DNA from: Spartobacteria bacterium
Lineage (GTDB): Bacteria; Verrucomicrobiota; Verrucomicrobiia; Chthoniobacterales; UBA6821
DNA length: 50,020 bases
Assembly: GCA_947487385.1 (NCBI GenBank)
Contig: CANKWU010000013.1
Span: 1 to 50,020, forward strand
Reading direction: 5' to 3'
Shown here: one piece after another, positions 1 to 8,631 of the stretch
How positions within the stretch are numbered: position 1 is the stretch's first letter
Layout: each line of letters begins with the position of its first letter
Notes under the pieces: model-generated
The model's input: the letters and a program-made list of their open reading frames with translations, nothing else
Databases searched by the model: none
What the model was told of the DNA's origin: nothing
Position numbers and translations under genes: made by a program

Positions 1-308
1 TCCTTTGAGATCTCGGCTAGCCGAGAGGACATCATCGGACAAGGCCCTGGGCAGCGAGTGAAGAAAAAATCGATCACCCAGACCTTTCCAAGCAGGTCGG
101 CGCGCGTCAAAGGGTTCCCATCCTGGGTGGTGAAATGGAAATCGGGAACTGTTCCGATCGGAGGCGACTCTTCGTAGCCCCGGTGCTCTGAACCTCGGAA
201 GAGCTTGCTTGCCCCCGCAATCAGAACGATCACAACCAAAAATGTGATGACCCATACCATGAATGGGAGCCGTTTCGGGGCGCCCTGATCATGGGTGGAA
301 TTACTCAC
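1..308 (-). CDS. SCO1/SenC-type copper chaperone, 3' part cut off by window edge
   Basis: Reading from a GTG at 306-308, the frame is open to the window edge (about 102 residues). The N-terminus has a charged start and one hydrophobic segment (about residues 14-31), then a thioredoxin-like start with the phrase VIDFFFTRCPGPCPMM. The CxxxC pair in FTRCPGPCP is the copper-binding motif of SCO1/SenC/PrrC proteins, which deliver copper to the CuA site of cytochrome c oxidase subunit II. The later conserved histidine lies outside the window. The gene follows ctaE by 24 bases and is the last visible member of the respiratory cluster, which fits a role in assembling the oxidase encoded just upstream. 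GTG was chosen because no in-frame ATG precedes the membrane anchor. Confidence 0.85.
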   Translation of the reverse strand, partial: MSNSTHDQGAPKRLPFMVWVITFLVVIVLIAGASKLFRGSEHRGYEESPPIGTVPDFHFTTQDGNPLTRADLLGKVWVIDFFFTRCPGPCPMMSSRLAEISK

Positions 309-332
309 AATGGGTTCCTGATCAAACGTGAA

Positions 333-998
333 TCAGAGTAAATAGAGGATCGTGTAGAGGAATACCCAGACGACGTCGACGAAATGCCAGTAGAGGCCGA
401 CATTTTCAAGCGCAACATGGCGCTTCGGAGTAAAGGTCCCCTTGGTAACCTGAAGAAAGAAGCACCAGAGGATCAGGAGGACGCCAATGATTACGTGGGC
501 CCCATGAAATCCCGTGAGCGTGAAGAAAGTGGAACCGTAGACGCCTCCCTTGTTGAACCAGAGCCCTTCGTGGTAGAGCTCCGTCCATTCGACACACTGG
601 AGTCCCACGAATGTGGCCCCCATCAAGGCGGAAAGGAGCATCCAGCCGGCGCCGGACTTCCCTTTCTTAACCGCTACCTCGGCGAAATGATAGACAAAGG
701 AACTACTGACCAGGATGACAGTGTTGATACCCGTCAGGAGCTTGGGCATTGGGGGAAGCTCGATGCCATCGCCGAAATCAGGTGGCCACGATCCGGCCGA
801 CTGTCTCAGCACGAGGTATGCAGTAATCAGTCCGCTGAAAAGAAGGGCCTCCGAGCATAGAAAGATGCACATACCCAACTTACAGATCGCAGGTGATGCC
901 TGCGGGGCGGCGTGATGATCATGATTGTCGTGCTGCTCAGGCTTTTCAACTAGAGGAGCGTGAAAGAGGGAAGAGTCGTTAAAGGCGGCGTTATTCAT
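333..998 (-). CDS. ctaE: Cytochrome c oxidase subunit III
   Basis: A 221-residue membrane protein with the layout of bacterial oxidase subunit III of the short type: a hydrophilic His-rich N-terminus (residues 1-35), then about five transmembrane helices. Family signatures are visible: TGFHGAHVIIG around residue 165, and near the C-terminus NVGLYWHFVDVVWVF, the most conserved stretch of COX3. The subunit carries no cofactor and stabilises the proton pathway of subunit I in the cytoplasmic membrane. It lies downstream of ctaB and a 41-residue membrane peptide and upstream of a SCO1-type chaperone in a single-strand run. Identity is secure from the conserved C-terminal motif and the context. 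Confidence 0.95.
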   Translation of the reverse strand: MNNAAFNDSSLFHAPLVEKPEQHDNHDHHAAPQASPAICKLGMCIFLCSEALLFSGLITAYLVLRQSAGSWPPDFGDGIELPPMPKLLTGINTVILVSSSFVYHFAEVAVKKGKSGAGWMLLSALMGATFVGLQCVEWTELYHEGLWFNKGGVYGSTFFTLTGFHGAHVIIGVLLILWCFFLQVTKGTFTPKRHVALENVGLYWHFVDVVWVFLYTILYLL

Positions 999-1008
999 CG
1001 GTAAAGCT

Positions 1009-1134
1009 TCAGTAGGCCACGGCAGGACCGCGACGTAACATCATGAGCACGACAAGCCCACAGAGAGCGAGCGCAAAAACGACCAGACCTGCAAGAATTG
1101 CGATCTGGGATGTACGTTTTTTGGGTGCGGTCAT
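1009..1134 (-). CDS. Small single-helix membrane protein of the oxidase cluster
   Basis: A 41-residue ORF beginning MTAPKKRTSQ and ending in RRGPAVAY. It has a positively charged N-terminus, one hydrophobic helix (about residues 11-32) and a short Arg-containing tail. The frame stays open further upstream, but the ATG at 1132-1134 is the only start that avoids a long overlap with ctaB. It sits between ctaB (17 bases away) and ctaE (10 bases away), inside a compact operon. I do not recognise a named family. By position and shape it could be a small oxidase subunit (CoxD/subunit IV or CcoQ-like role) or an assembly factor. That role is inference. Confidence 0.6.
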   Translation of the reverse strand: MTAPKKRTSQIAILAGLVVFALALCGLVVLMMLRRGPAVAY

Positions 1135-1151
1135 GGAGGAGTGCAGGATTT

Positions 1152-2066
1152 TTAGTGAGCAAAGGCGATCAGGGCACCAAGCAGCAGCGGCAGATAAATA
1201 ATGGAGGCAAAGAAAAGATGCCGTGCCGAGGTATTCGTCCTGTGTCGGAGAAAAATGATAGAGAGATAAATCATCGCAGCCCCGAGCGCCAACGCAGCAA
1301 AGAAATAATAGTGTGAGGCCATTCCGATCAGGCCTGGAATCAATGATATGGCCAGGAGGGCCACAGAATAAATAAGTGCCTGGAGGGCAGTGAGCCACCC
1401 TTCGGGGTCACGCGTGCTGAGCATCTTGAATCCTGCAGCGGAATACTGGTCACGATAGAGCCATGCAATCGCTAGAAAGTGAGGCATCTGCCAAAACCAG
1501 AGGATCAAAAAGAGGACCCATCCACCAAGACTCATATGATCTGTAGCCGCCGTCCAACCAAGCAGCGGGGGCAGCGCCCCCGGGACCGCTCCGACAAGTG
1601 TATTTAGCTCGGTGAAACGCTTCAGAGGCGTGTAGAGAGCAGCATAGATCAGAATCGTCAGGCCGGCGAGGATTGCTGAGAGGGGATTGGCGAAGAAAGC
1701 CAGAATGGCAACGCCGCTTCCGCTCGCGAGTAACCCAAAGAGCAGAGCATCGGAGGGATGCATCCTGCGGGCAGGTAAGGGACGATCAGACGTGCGCGGC
1801 ATCAGCGCATCGAGATCACGCTCCAGCCACTGGTTCAATGCCGAAGCCCCTGCGGCACTCAGGGCTGTTCCCAGGAGGGTAGCAGCAAGCAGGGTATAAT
1901 CCATCCGCCCACGCCATCCGAGGAGGAAGCCAACCAGTGTGGTCATGAGGACTAGGAAGGAGAGGCGTGCCTTTGAAAGCTCGCTCAAATTGGCAAGGAG
2001 TCCGAGCCCCTGTTGCTTGGCCTCGGCCTTGGTCTGGGATTTTACAATCCCCTCGGTGGCGTTCAT
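1152..2066 (-). CDS. ctaB: Protoheme IX farnesyltransferase (heme O synthase)
   Basis: A 304-residue UbiA-superfamily prenyltransferase that transfers a farnesyl group to heme B to give heme O, the first step of heme A synthesis, in the cytoplasmic membrane. The polyprenyl-diphosphate/Mg site is visible as NQWLERDLDALMPRTSDRPL (about residues 78-97), and a second Asp-containing loop IAWLYRDQYSAAGFKML lies near residue 200. About nine hydrophobic helices alternate through the rest. Its ATG overlaps the ctaA stop by four bases (ATGA), so the two heme A enzymes are translationally coupled. Length matches the family (about 290-310). Confidence 0.95.
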   Translation of the reverse strand: MNATEGIVKSQTKAEAKQQGLGLLANLSELSKARLSFLVLMTTLVGFLLGWRGRMDYTLLAATLLGTALSAAGASALNQWLERDLDALMPRTSDRPLPARRMHPSDALLFGLLASGSGVAILAFFANPLSAILAGLTILIYAALYTPLKRFTELNTLVGAVPGALPPLLGWTAATDHMSLGGWVLFLILWFWQMPHFLAIAWLYRDQYSAAGFKMLSTRDPEGWLTALQALIYSVALLAISLIPGLIGMASHYYFFAALALGAAMIYLSIIFLRHRTNTSARHLFFASIIYLPLLLGALIAFAH

Positions 2067-3127
2067 GCGCGAACCTCCCTAGCGAACGATGTCACGGACG
2101 ATTGGGAGGCAGCACAGAAGAGCCGGAAAGTGAAGACAATGCCAAAGGCTGTCAGCAGTGCACCGAGCGCCATGTGGGAGGTGGCCATATCAGCAGCCTT
2201 ATTCGACCAGATGGTAATGGCACCCAACAGAATCTGAAGAAGGATCGCCCCCACCCAGAGTAGGCTCCATGCGCGCATCCAGTGACCGAGTGGCGTCCTG
2301 GCCACAGCCAGGACTGCCGTGGTGATCACGATCAGAAGTAGTATGACAGCACCGGCACGATGAATAAGCTGGAGGTAAATCTGGCTTGCTGACACGGGAG
2401 CAATCTGGTCATGCAAGCGCTCCTCATTGATGCGAGCCAAGGTGGAGGCTGAGGTGTCGGGAATCAACGTGCCATAGGCAGTCGGAAAATCCCTGATCGC
2501 AAGTGGGGCGTGCTGGTGACGGATCGTTGCAGCAAATCCGAGTTGGAAATATGTCAACGCCAGCCCGGCCAATACAAGCCAGCGTAATGATCCCGCAGCT
2601 TTGTCGGAATACCAAGAACCGTTGAGGAAACTCTTACCCGTTACTGCGGTGATGACTAGAAGAAGGCCAAAGAAACTCTGGGCAAGCGCCGCATGGAAGA
2701 TACCGATCTGATCTTTATAAAGAGTCACCCGCAGGCCTCCGAGCACTCCCTGGGAGATCACGCCAATTACGGCAGCCACAGCCAACCATTTAACCCAGGC
2801 GCGTTGTTCCTTCCAAAACGTGATTCCCGCGAGTACGAGCGTGATCAGTCCGATTCCCGAGGCAAGTAAGCGGTGCGAATGCTCCCAGAAGATCCCACCC
2901 ACCCACTTCGAGTAAGGGAAGAGGAACATGTTGTAGCCATAGGTGGTCGGCCAATCGGGAACCGACATGCCGACTCCCTTAGAAGTCACAAGACCTCCGA
3001 CGACAATCAGAAAAAAAGTTGCCAGTGATCCGATCAGAGCGACCCGGTGAACTAAACCTACGGAGCTGGGGCCAGGGATAGTTTGACTCCCCGCATGCTT
3101 CGCTCTGACTGTTGCAACGCTAGCCAC
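2063..3127 (-). CDS. ctaA: Heme A synthase
   Basis: CtaA/COX15-type membrane protein that oxidises heme O to heme A for the neighbouring A-type oxidase. Visible signatures include GLVTSKGVGMSVPDWPTTYG after the first helix, the heme-binding EHSHRLLAS, and a second pair of histidines in the C-terminal half (LIHRAGAV, MATSHMALG). About eight helices are present. The longest open frame would start at 3232 and overlap ctaD by 95 bases. I prefer GTG at 3125-3127, 10 bases after the ctaD stop, giving 354 residues with a short cytoplasmic N-terminus, close to the usual length. The stop overlaps the ctaB start by four bases. Confidence 0.9.
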   Translation of the reverse strand: MASVATVRAKHAGSQTIPGPSSVGLVHRVALIGSLATFFLIVVGGLVTSKGVGMSVPDWPTTYGYNMFLFPYSKWVGGIFWEHSHRLLASGIGLITLVLAGITFWKEQRAWVKWLAVAAVIGVISQGVLGGLRVTLYKDQIGIFHAALAQSFFGLLLVITAVTGKSFLNGSWYSDKAAGSLRWLVLAGLALTYFQLGFAATIRHQHAPLAIRDFPTAYGTLIPDTSASTLARINEERLHDQIAPVSASQIYLQLIHRAGAVILLLIVITTAVLAVARTPLGHWMRAWSLLWVGAILLQILLGAITIWSNKAADMATSHMALGALLTAFGIVFTFRLFCAASQSSVTSFAREVRA

Positions 3128-3137
3128 AAGGATGACC

Positions 3138-4925
3138 CTAGTGGGCTTCCAGCGTGATGTGTTCGGGGGCCTTTTCGTTCTGAGGCAGGAAATCCTTTGC
3201 GAGACCTGGCACGCTATACTCGTAAGGGCCATGGTAGACCGTCGGAGTCACCGCAAAGTTGCCATGCGGAATCGGATTCGAGACTGTCCACTCAAGCGTG
3301 GTTGAGTTCCAGGGATTTGCTGGTGCTTTTGGGCCGTACATCATGCTCCAGATAATGTTCCAAACAAAAGGAAGTGTTGCCAACCCAAGGCCCATCGCTC
3401 CGATCGTGCAGACCACATTCAGGGGTTGAAGTTGCTTGAGGCAGTCGTAGACAGTCGGATCGGCAATGCGTCGCATCATGCCACCGAGGCCGAGGTTGTG
3501 CATCGGGAAGAAGGTCAAGTTGAAGAAGACAAAGGTCATCCAGAAGTGGACCCATCCCAGTGTATTATTGAACATTCTGCCCGACATCTTGGGAAACCAG
3601 AAATAGATGGCTGCAAAAATCGCAAACATGCTGCCACCGAAGAGCACGTAGTGGAAGTGGGCGACGATGAAGTAGGTGTGGTGAACAAAGAGATCCACCG
3701 GCGTGGAGGCCATGAAGATGCCACTCAATCCGCCGATGACGAACATCGAGACAAATGAGACGGCAAAGGCCATTGGTACCGTGTAGTGAATCGATCCACG
3801 CCAGATCGTTCCCATCCAGTTAAAGGTCTTGATCGCGCTGGGCACCGCTATGACCATGGTCGAGACGGAGAAGGCAGCGCTGAGTGTCAGGTTCATGCCA
3901 CTTACGAACATATGGTGCCCCCAGACGATGAATCCGAGAAATCCGATCGAGATCATCGCCCAGACCATTGCCTTGTAGCCGAAGACAGGCTTGCGGGAGA
4001 AGACAGAGAGGATCTCTGAGGTCAGTCCCATGGCGGGAAGGATCAGGATGTAAACCTCGGGGTGGCCAAAGAACCAGAAAAGGTGCTGCCAGAGAAGCGG
4101 TTGACCGTAACCTGATGGAGTGAAAAAGGTCGTTCCGAAATTCAGATCAAAGATGATCATTGCCGCCGCTGCCGAGAGGACGGGGATAGCTAGGATGAGA
4201 AGGATCGCTGTCAGGAAGATTGCCCAGACCGGGAGTGGCATCCGGAACATTGTCATTCCGGGAGCCCGCATTGTGATGACAGTAGTGATATAGTTCACAG
4301 CACCGGTAATCGAAGAAAGGCCATTCACAAAGAGTGCCGCACACCAAAGAGTCTGGCCCATGGGGGTCTGATTGTATGCCGCAACACTGCTTAGCGGCGC
4401 ATACGCTGTCCAGCCCGTGCCGGGGGCGCCACCAGGAACCCAGAAGGAGCTCAGCATCAGAATGCCAGAGAGGGCGAAGAGCCAGTAGCTTAATTCATTC
4501 AGGGCAGGAAAAGCCATGTCTCCGGCGCCGATCTTCAGAGGGATCAGGAAATTTCCAAAAACACCGATGAGAAGAGGCATTGCCACGAAAAAGACCAATA
4601 TTGTCCCGTGCATCGTGACCAGCACATTGTAACCACTGGGAATGATGGCGCCCTCGTCATTCACAACGCTATGGGGAAGGAGGTGGCCAATCACGGGTAT
4701 AGGATGGCCAGGGAAGGCCAACTGCCAGCGCATCGCCAAGGCCATCGCTCCACCAAAAAGCAGGAAAAACGTAGCGGACCAGAGGAACTGGAGCGCGATC
4801 ACCTTGTGATCCGTGCTCCAGAGATAATGCATGATTCCAGGCTTTTTGTGCCCATGGTCATCATGATGACTCCCGCCGTGGGTCTCCACGGTCGCGATGC
4901 TGTCGTGGGTAATTGATACGCTCAT
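3138..4925 (-). CDS. ctaD: Cytochrome c oxidase subunit I (A-type heme-copper oxidase)
   Basis: A 595-residue catalytic subunit. All ligands of the heme a / heme a3-CuB core are visible: MHGTILVFF (low-spin heme histidine), WFFGHPEVYILILP (CuB His, the proton-channel Glu and the cross-linked Tyr), GHHMFVSGM (two CuB histidines) and HTYFIVAHFHYVLFGG (heme a3 and heme a histidines). The GHPEVY glutamate/tyrosine arrangement is that of A-type oxidases. About twelve helices follow a His-rich N-terminal tail. It reduces O2 to water and pumps protons. It is flanked by ctaC (4-base gap) and ctaA, in the order typical of ACIII-linked oxidase clusters. Confidence 0.97.
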   Translation of the reverse strand: MSVSITHDSIATVETHGGSHHDDHGHKKPGIMHYLWSTDHKVIALQFLWSATFFLLFGGAMALAMRWQLAFPGHPIPVIGHLLPHSVVNDEGAIIPSGYNVLVTMHGTILVFFVAMPLLIGVFGNFLIPLKIGAGDMAFPALNELSYWLFALSGILMLSSFWVPGGAPGTGWTAYAPLSSVAAYNQTPMGQTLWCAALFVNGLSSITGAVNYITTVITMRAPGMTMFRMPLPVWAIFLTAILLILAIPVLSAAAAMIIFDLNFGTTFFTPSGYGQPLLWQHLFWFFGHPEVYILILPAMGLTSEILSVFSRKPVFGYKAMVWAMISIGFLGFIVWGHHMFVSGMNLTLSAAFSVSTMVIAVPSAIKTFNWMGTIWRGSIHYTVPMAFAVSFVSMFVIGGLSGIFMASTPVDLFVHHTYFIVAHFHYVLFGGSMFAIFAAIYFWFPKMSGRMFNNTLGWVHFWMTFVFFNLTFFPMHNLGLGGMMRRIADPTVYDCLKQLQPLNVVCTIGAMGLGLATLPFVWNIIWSMMYGPKAPANPWNSTTLEWTVSNPIPHGNFAVTPTVYHGPYEYSVPGLAKDFLPQNEKAPEHITLEAH

Positions 4926-4929
4926 AAGA

Positions 4930-5871
4930 CTATAGTTTATTCCCAGCTGCTGGGGCAGTCAAGGTGGTTGCCTGTGCAGGACTCGGTGCCACAACAGGAA
5001 CGGACGGAGGCGCGGGTATGCTCCCTGCATTCTTCTGCTGACGAGGGGTCAACCACTTCTGAAACTCCTCTTCAGAAACAATCTTGATTGGAGCCTTCAT
5101 ATTATAGTGACCCGTGCCGCAAAGTTGGTTGCAGGCCAACTGGAAGTCACCGGTCTGTGTTGCTTGGAACCAAACCCAGCCGATGGTACGGCCCGGGACA
5201 CAATCTTGATAAAGACGAAACTCAGGAACGTAGAAAGAGTGGATCACATCACGTGAGTGAAGAAGGACATGAACAGGGCGACCCACCGGGATCACGAGAT
5301 CGTTACTAATGACATCCTCGGCCGTCTTTGGGTTCTCTGGATCGGTGCCAAATGGATTCTGAGGCGTGATTTTACGGACATCTATGGGAGCTAGTTTACC
5401 ACTGACTCCGGGGTAACGCATTTGCCATCCAAACTGATAACTGGAGACATCGATGGTTAGTGCATTATCCGGCGCCGGGCGGTGTATCTCCTCCCAAACA
5501 CGGTTGCTGTAGATGGCAAGAGCTAGGAAGATGATGGTCGGCGCCGTGGTCCAGATGATCTCCAACGTGTTGTTTCCATGACTATAATGGGCAGACACTC
5601 CCGGACGACGACGGTAAACGATCAAATAATAAATATAGGTCCCCTGGGTCAGTACGAAGACTACGGCCGTCAGCCAGAAGATCATCTTGATAATCGAGTC
5701 AATCTGTAGACCCGTGGTCGTTACACAAGGGGGGAGTCCATAGACATTTCCACTGCGCTGCTCTGCGAAGGCCCCGCCAGCCATGACTAAGGAGGCCAAG
5801 AAAATGCCACTTGTCAGTAACCGGGAAGCTATCCGTTTGATAAAGAACTGAGGAAGCATAGGGGTGGTCAT
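4930..5871 (-). CDS. ctaC: Cytochrome c oxidase subunit II (CuA subunit)
   Basis: A 313-residue subunit II with an N-terminal signal/hydrophobic segment (residues 10-36), two transmembrane helices (about 55-80 and 100-120) and a periplasmic cupredoxin domain. CuA ligands are seen in HSFYVPEFRLYQDCVPG and LACNQLCGTGHYNM (the CxxxC pair, His and Met). The C-terminal tail is Pro/Ala rich. Unlike caa3 oxidases there is no CxxCH heme site at the C-terminus. A separate membrane-bound monoheme cytochrome c is encoded immediately upstream with a four-base overlap and may take over that electron-entry role (inference). Confidence 0.95.
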   Translation of the reverse strand: MTTPMLPQFFIKRIASRLLTSGIFLASLVMAGGAFAEQRSGNVYGLPPCVTTTGLQIDSIIKMIFWLTAVVFVLTQGTYIYYLIVYRRRPGVSAHYSHGNNTLEIIWTTAPTIIFLALAIYSNRVWEEIHRPAPDNALTIDVSSYQFGWQMRYPGVSGKLAPIDVRKITPQNPFGTDPENPKTAEDVISNDLVIPVGRPVHVLLHSRDVIHSFYVPEFRLYQDCVPGRTIGWVWFQATQTGDFQLACNQLCGTGHYNMKAPIKIVSEEEFQKWLTPRQQKNAGSIPAPPSVPVVAPSPAQATTLTAPAAGNKL

Positions 5872-6512
5872 TTTGTGGCTGGAGCGGCTCCTGATGCTGC
5901 GGAGGGTTTTACTGGAGAAACGGCCAGCAGTTGCTCTTGGGTCCAGGAATCGCTCTGGGCGGCGCTATCCTTACGAATTTGAGCAACAAATTCCGGAGAA
6001 ATAGCAGGCGCATTGTTACCCCAATCCGAACGGATGTAGGTTAGGATGTCTGCGATCTGTTCGTCAGTAAGTTGCTTCCAAGGCACCATGGCGTTGTTGT
6101 AAGACTGACCCTTGACTACAGAAGGTCCCTGAAGACCGTTTAGCACAAGCATCACGAGATGGTTCTCTGCATGGGGTCCCTCCGTAAGCACCCACTCACT
6201 CCCCGCAAGCGGTGGGAACTGGCCGGCGACTCCCATGCCGTTTGCCTGATGGCAGACAACGCAATTTTGGGTATAGAGGCGCTTCCCGACGACCTTAGGG
6301 TCCACGGGGGCAGCGGCCTGAGTTCCTCCTCCGGCCCAATTCACTGCATTCGACTCATAGACATCCTGACTAAAGCCCCCACTGTTGAAGGCAAGGTAGA
6401 AAGCCCCCCAGCAGAGAGCGAGCATAAACGTCCCAATAAGCCATGGAGAGAGGGGCCTGTTGGTATCCTCGGATCCCTGTTCCTGCTGAAAATGGTGATG
6501 ATCTTGGTTCAC
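5868..6512 (-). CDS. Membrane-anchored monoheme cytochrome c
   Basis: A 214-residue protein with one N-terminal helix (about residues 24-43), then a class I cytochrome c domain carrying a single heme site, CVVCHQANG (about residue 84), and a plausible distal methionine in NNAMVPWKQLTDEQIADILTYIR. The C-terminal tail is Ala/Pro rich. It faces the periplasm. The position between the CcoO-like cytochrome and ctaC, with a four-base overlap with ctaC, suggests it shuttles electrons from Alternative Complex III or the CcoO-like protein to CuA. The specific partner is inference; the cytochrome c assignment is direct. Confidence 0.88.
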   Translation of the reverse strand: MNQDHHHFQQEQGSEDTNRPLSPWLIGTFMLALCWGAFYLAFNSGGFSQDVYESNAVNWAGGGTQAAAPVDPKVVGKRLYTQNCVVCHQANGMGVAGQFPPLAGSEWVLTEGPHAENHLVMLVLNGLQGPSVVKGQSYNNAMVPWKQLTDEQIADILTYIRSDWGNNAPAISPEFVAQIRKDSAAQSDSWTQEQLLAVSPVKPSAASGAAPATK

Positions 6513-6531
6513 GGCTATTCCTCTTAACTTC

Positions 6532-7170
6532 TTATTTTGCAGCCCCGTTTTTCTTCACGGGAGCTTCCGGTAAGGGGTAATCATGGCGCAGGGCGAGAAG
6601 ATAGGCGACCAAGTTCTTGGCCTCGGCGGTCGGAACCACTTCATACCCCTCCTTGGGAGCATCGTCGCCCGTGAGGTTGAGTGCCTCGTCGGATGGCTGG
6701 CCCTGGATTTTACGGATTAGGAATAAATGGCTGAAACAGGGCATAACCGATCCTTCGCAGACGGCGGAAGGATGATAGAGATGAATGAGATGCCACTTGG
6801 CGTCAGGGCGACGCACTCCCACATTTGAGAGATCCTGGCCGAGACGACGTGATCCCAGAAAGGCTGTGCTGTCACGCAGATAGTCCCGGGCAACGGAGGG
6901 ACGCAGACCCCAACCCCGATCAACATCCGAAGTAGTGACGCTCGATTGACGCACCTGTTGGCTATGGCAAGAGATACAACCTTCTGTCGCATAGACACGC
7001 TGTCCGGCAATAGCCTGACCGCCATAAGTAGGAGGAAATGATCCGCCGTTGTCCGGATCGGGCACAGGGGTAAGACGTCCAAGATGGAGCGCGGGATAGG
7101 CCACAAGTCCCAGCCATGAAGTTAGGAAAACCAGGAAAATGCCACTCAATAATGTAGTGAGACGATGCAT
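6532..7170 (-). CDS. CcoO/FixO-like membrane-anchored monoheme cytochrome c
   Basis: A 212-residue protein starting at the ATG at 7168-7170, one base after the stop of the CcoN-like gene. A longer in-frame start at 7236 would overlap that gene by 65 bases and was not chosen. It has an N-terminal helix (about residues 8-26) and the CcoO-type heme site CISCHSQQVR near residue 67, followed by RLGQDLSNVGVRRPDAKWHL and a distal-ligand region GSVMPCF. This is the fold of the cytochrome c subunit of cbb3 oxidases. CcoO normally pairs with CcoN. Here the neighbour is a CcoN-like protein without cofactor ligands, so it probably belongs to the ACIII/aa3 electron chain rather than to a working cbb3 oxidase. 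Confidence 0.85.
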   Translation of the reverse strand: MHRLTTLLSGIFLVFLTSWLGLVAYPALHLGRLTPVPDPDNGGSFPPTYGGQAIAGQRVYATEGCISCHSQQVRQSSVTTSDVDRGWGLRPSVARDYLRDSTAFLGSRRLGQDLSNVGVRRPDAKWHLIHLYHPSAVCEGSVMPCFSHLFLIRKIQGQPSDEALNLTGDDAPKEGYEVVPTAEAKNLVAYLLALRHDYPLPEAPVKKNGAAK

Positions 7171-7171
7171 G

Positions 7172-8629
7172 TTATTTCCTGGGTTGCTTGTTGAGGAGAT
7201 AATCGCCCGCCAAGGCGCGGGTGATGTTTGCGCCAAGAATTAGCGCGGCTATCAGGAGTAATAATTGCGCAACACACTCCATCAGGTGGAAAGGATAGGA
7301 GTATGAGGTGATGTTGAGGAAGGAGACCGTAGGGTCTGCAAGTGCGATGCCTGTAAACAGACCACCCAAAAGCAAGAGAGAGATCAGCATGGCTATTCCA
7401 ACTAAAGTGAGAATGTAATGTCGCCCAGTAAGCACGGGAGACCAGCAGTCACGACCAAGGAGCTGGGGAAAGGACTCGTAGAGTACTGCGAAGAGAGGAA
7501 GAGAAATGGCACCTAGAATCCAGAGCTGGGTCTTTGCCTCAGTGAATGCAGTAAATCGAACAGCTCCGCTCACGCTTGGAAGAGAGGCAAGTGCACCGAT
7601 TGATCCTACGCAGATCAGCGCATAGAGACCCATTAGAAGAAAACGAGCTGAAATGCTCCCGGCAACAATGGCTTCCTTACGATCCATCCCAAGAAGATTC
7701 ATCGAGATCATAAAGACCGGAATTAGGAAAAGGACTCCGGCAACAACCCCTGCGGAAGTCATCCAGGCAGGAACGGGTCCGCCGATGAGTCGATCCATTC
7801 CATTCCATCCTCCAAGGAGAAGAAGCATCCAGAAACTGAGGGTAGCCAAATTGCGGCGATTAAGATGGGATCCCAGAAGTCGTGGAAGAAGGGCATAGGC
7901 CGAAGCTAATGCCACCGGCAAGAGCCAGAGAGCAAGTAGGCTACCGCAATACCATGACTGGATCGGACCTTGGGCCGAGGCCTGGATGGGCTTCCATACC
8001 AGAAGAAGATTGGCCGTACCATAAACCCAAGGGAACCAGCAGAAAGCAGCGACCAAATACCATTGGGCGACCACCGCACGCCCCGTGCCTCTCCGATCAA
8101 AGAGTAAGACAGCCCAAATCCCGATCAGCAGGAAAGAGAGCAGCAGCATGGCAGAGGCCCAGCTGGGATACTCAAGCCACTCCACCCCGGAGCTATAGCC
8201 AGCAAGAATCGCGAGCGTTCCGAGCAGGACCGCGAGATTCCAAAGCACCGTAGCGCTAATGACCAGCGTGCGCAGCAACTCGCCGCCGAAGCCTCCACTG
8301 TGTTCACCGCCAAGCGGACGACCACAGAGACGAGCCATTAGCCAGATACCTGTGCCAAGAGCGGCTTGGGAAGCCCATCCATAGAGCATGAGATCGCGAG
8401 CCATCGGGGCAAGGCGACCATACGTCAGGAAGCTAACACCCCCTAGGAATCCGGGCGCAATCAACTTTACTGAAACAATTAATGAAAGAAGAGAAGCAAT
8501 GACCAGCCAATGGATGGCGTTACCAAAAAGGATAATCACCGGCAGCCGGACCGAGGCGTCAATTGCCTTGATGTCGACATGTAGATGACCCGACTTGTCG
8601 TCGTGATGAGGAAGGGTATGGTCGCTCAT
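7172..8629 (-). CDS. CcoN-like membrane protein lacking all heme and CuB ligands
   Basis: A 485-residue, about 12-helix protein whose phrases follow cbb3 oxidase subunit I: GWASQAALGTGIWLMARL, SWYCGSLLALWLLP, PVPAWMTSAGVVAGVL, and FTEAKTQLWILGA followed by LYESFPQLLGR. In true CcoN these places hold the low-spin heme His, the CuB GHN motif, the HHLH motif and the AHVHAG motif. Here they read LAPMARD, CGS, GWNGMDRL and EAKTQLW, with no histidine at any of them. The remaining histidines are in the N-terminal tail and loops. It therefore cannot be a standard oxygen-reducing subunit. It is more likely a structural membrane scaffold for the adjacent CcoO-like cytochrome or for an ACIII-oxidase supercomplex (inference). 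Confidence 0.82.
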   Translation of the reverse strand: MSDHTLPHHDDKSGHLHVDIKAIDASVRLPVIILFGNAIHWLVIASLLSLIVSVKLIAPGFLGGVSFLTYGRLAPMARDLMLYGWASQAALGTGIWLMARLCGRPLGGEHSGGFGGELLRTLVISATVLWNLAVLLGTLAILAGYSSGVEWLEYPSWASAMLLLSFLLIGIWAVLLFDRRGTGRAVVAQWYLVAAFCWFPWVYGTANLLLVWKPIQASAQGPIQSWYCGSLLALWLLPVALASAYALLPRLLGSHLNRRNLATLSFWMLLLLGGWNGMDRLIGGPVPAWMTSAGVVAGVLFLIPVFMISMNLLGMDRKEAIVAGSISARFLLMGLYALICVGSIGALASLPSVSGAVRFTAFTEAKTQLWILGAISLPLFAVLYESFPQLLGRDCWSPVLTGRHYILTLVGIAMLISLLLLGGLFTGIALADPTVSFLNITSYSYPFHLMECVAQLLLLIAALILGANITRALAGDYLLNKQPRK

Positions 8630-8631
8630 GA

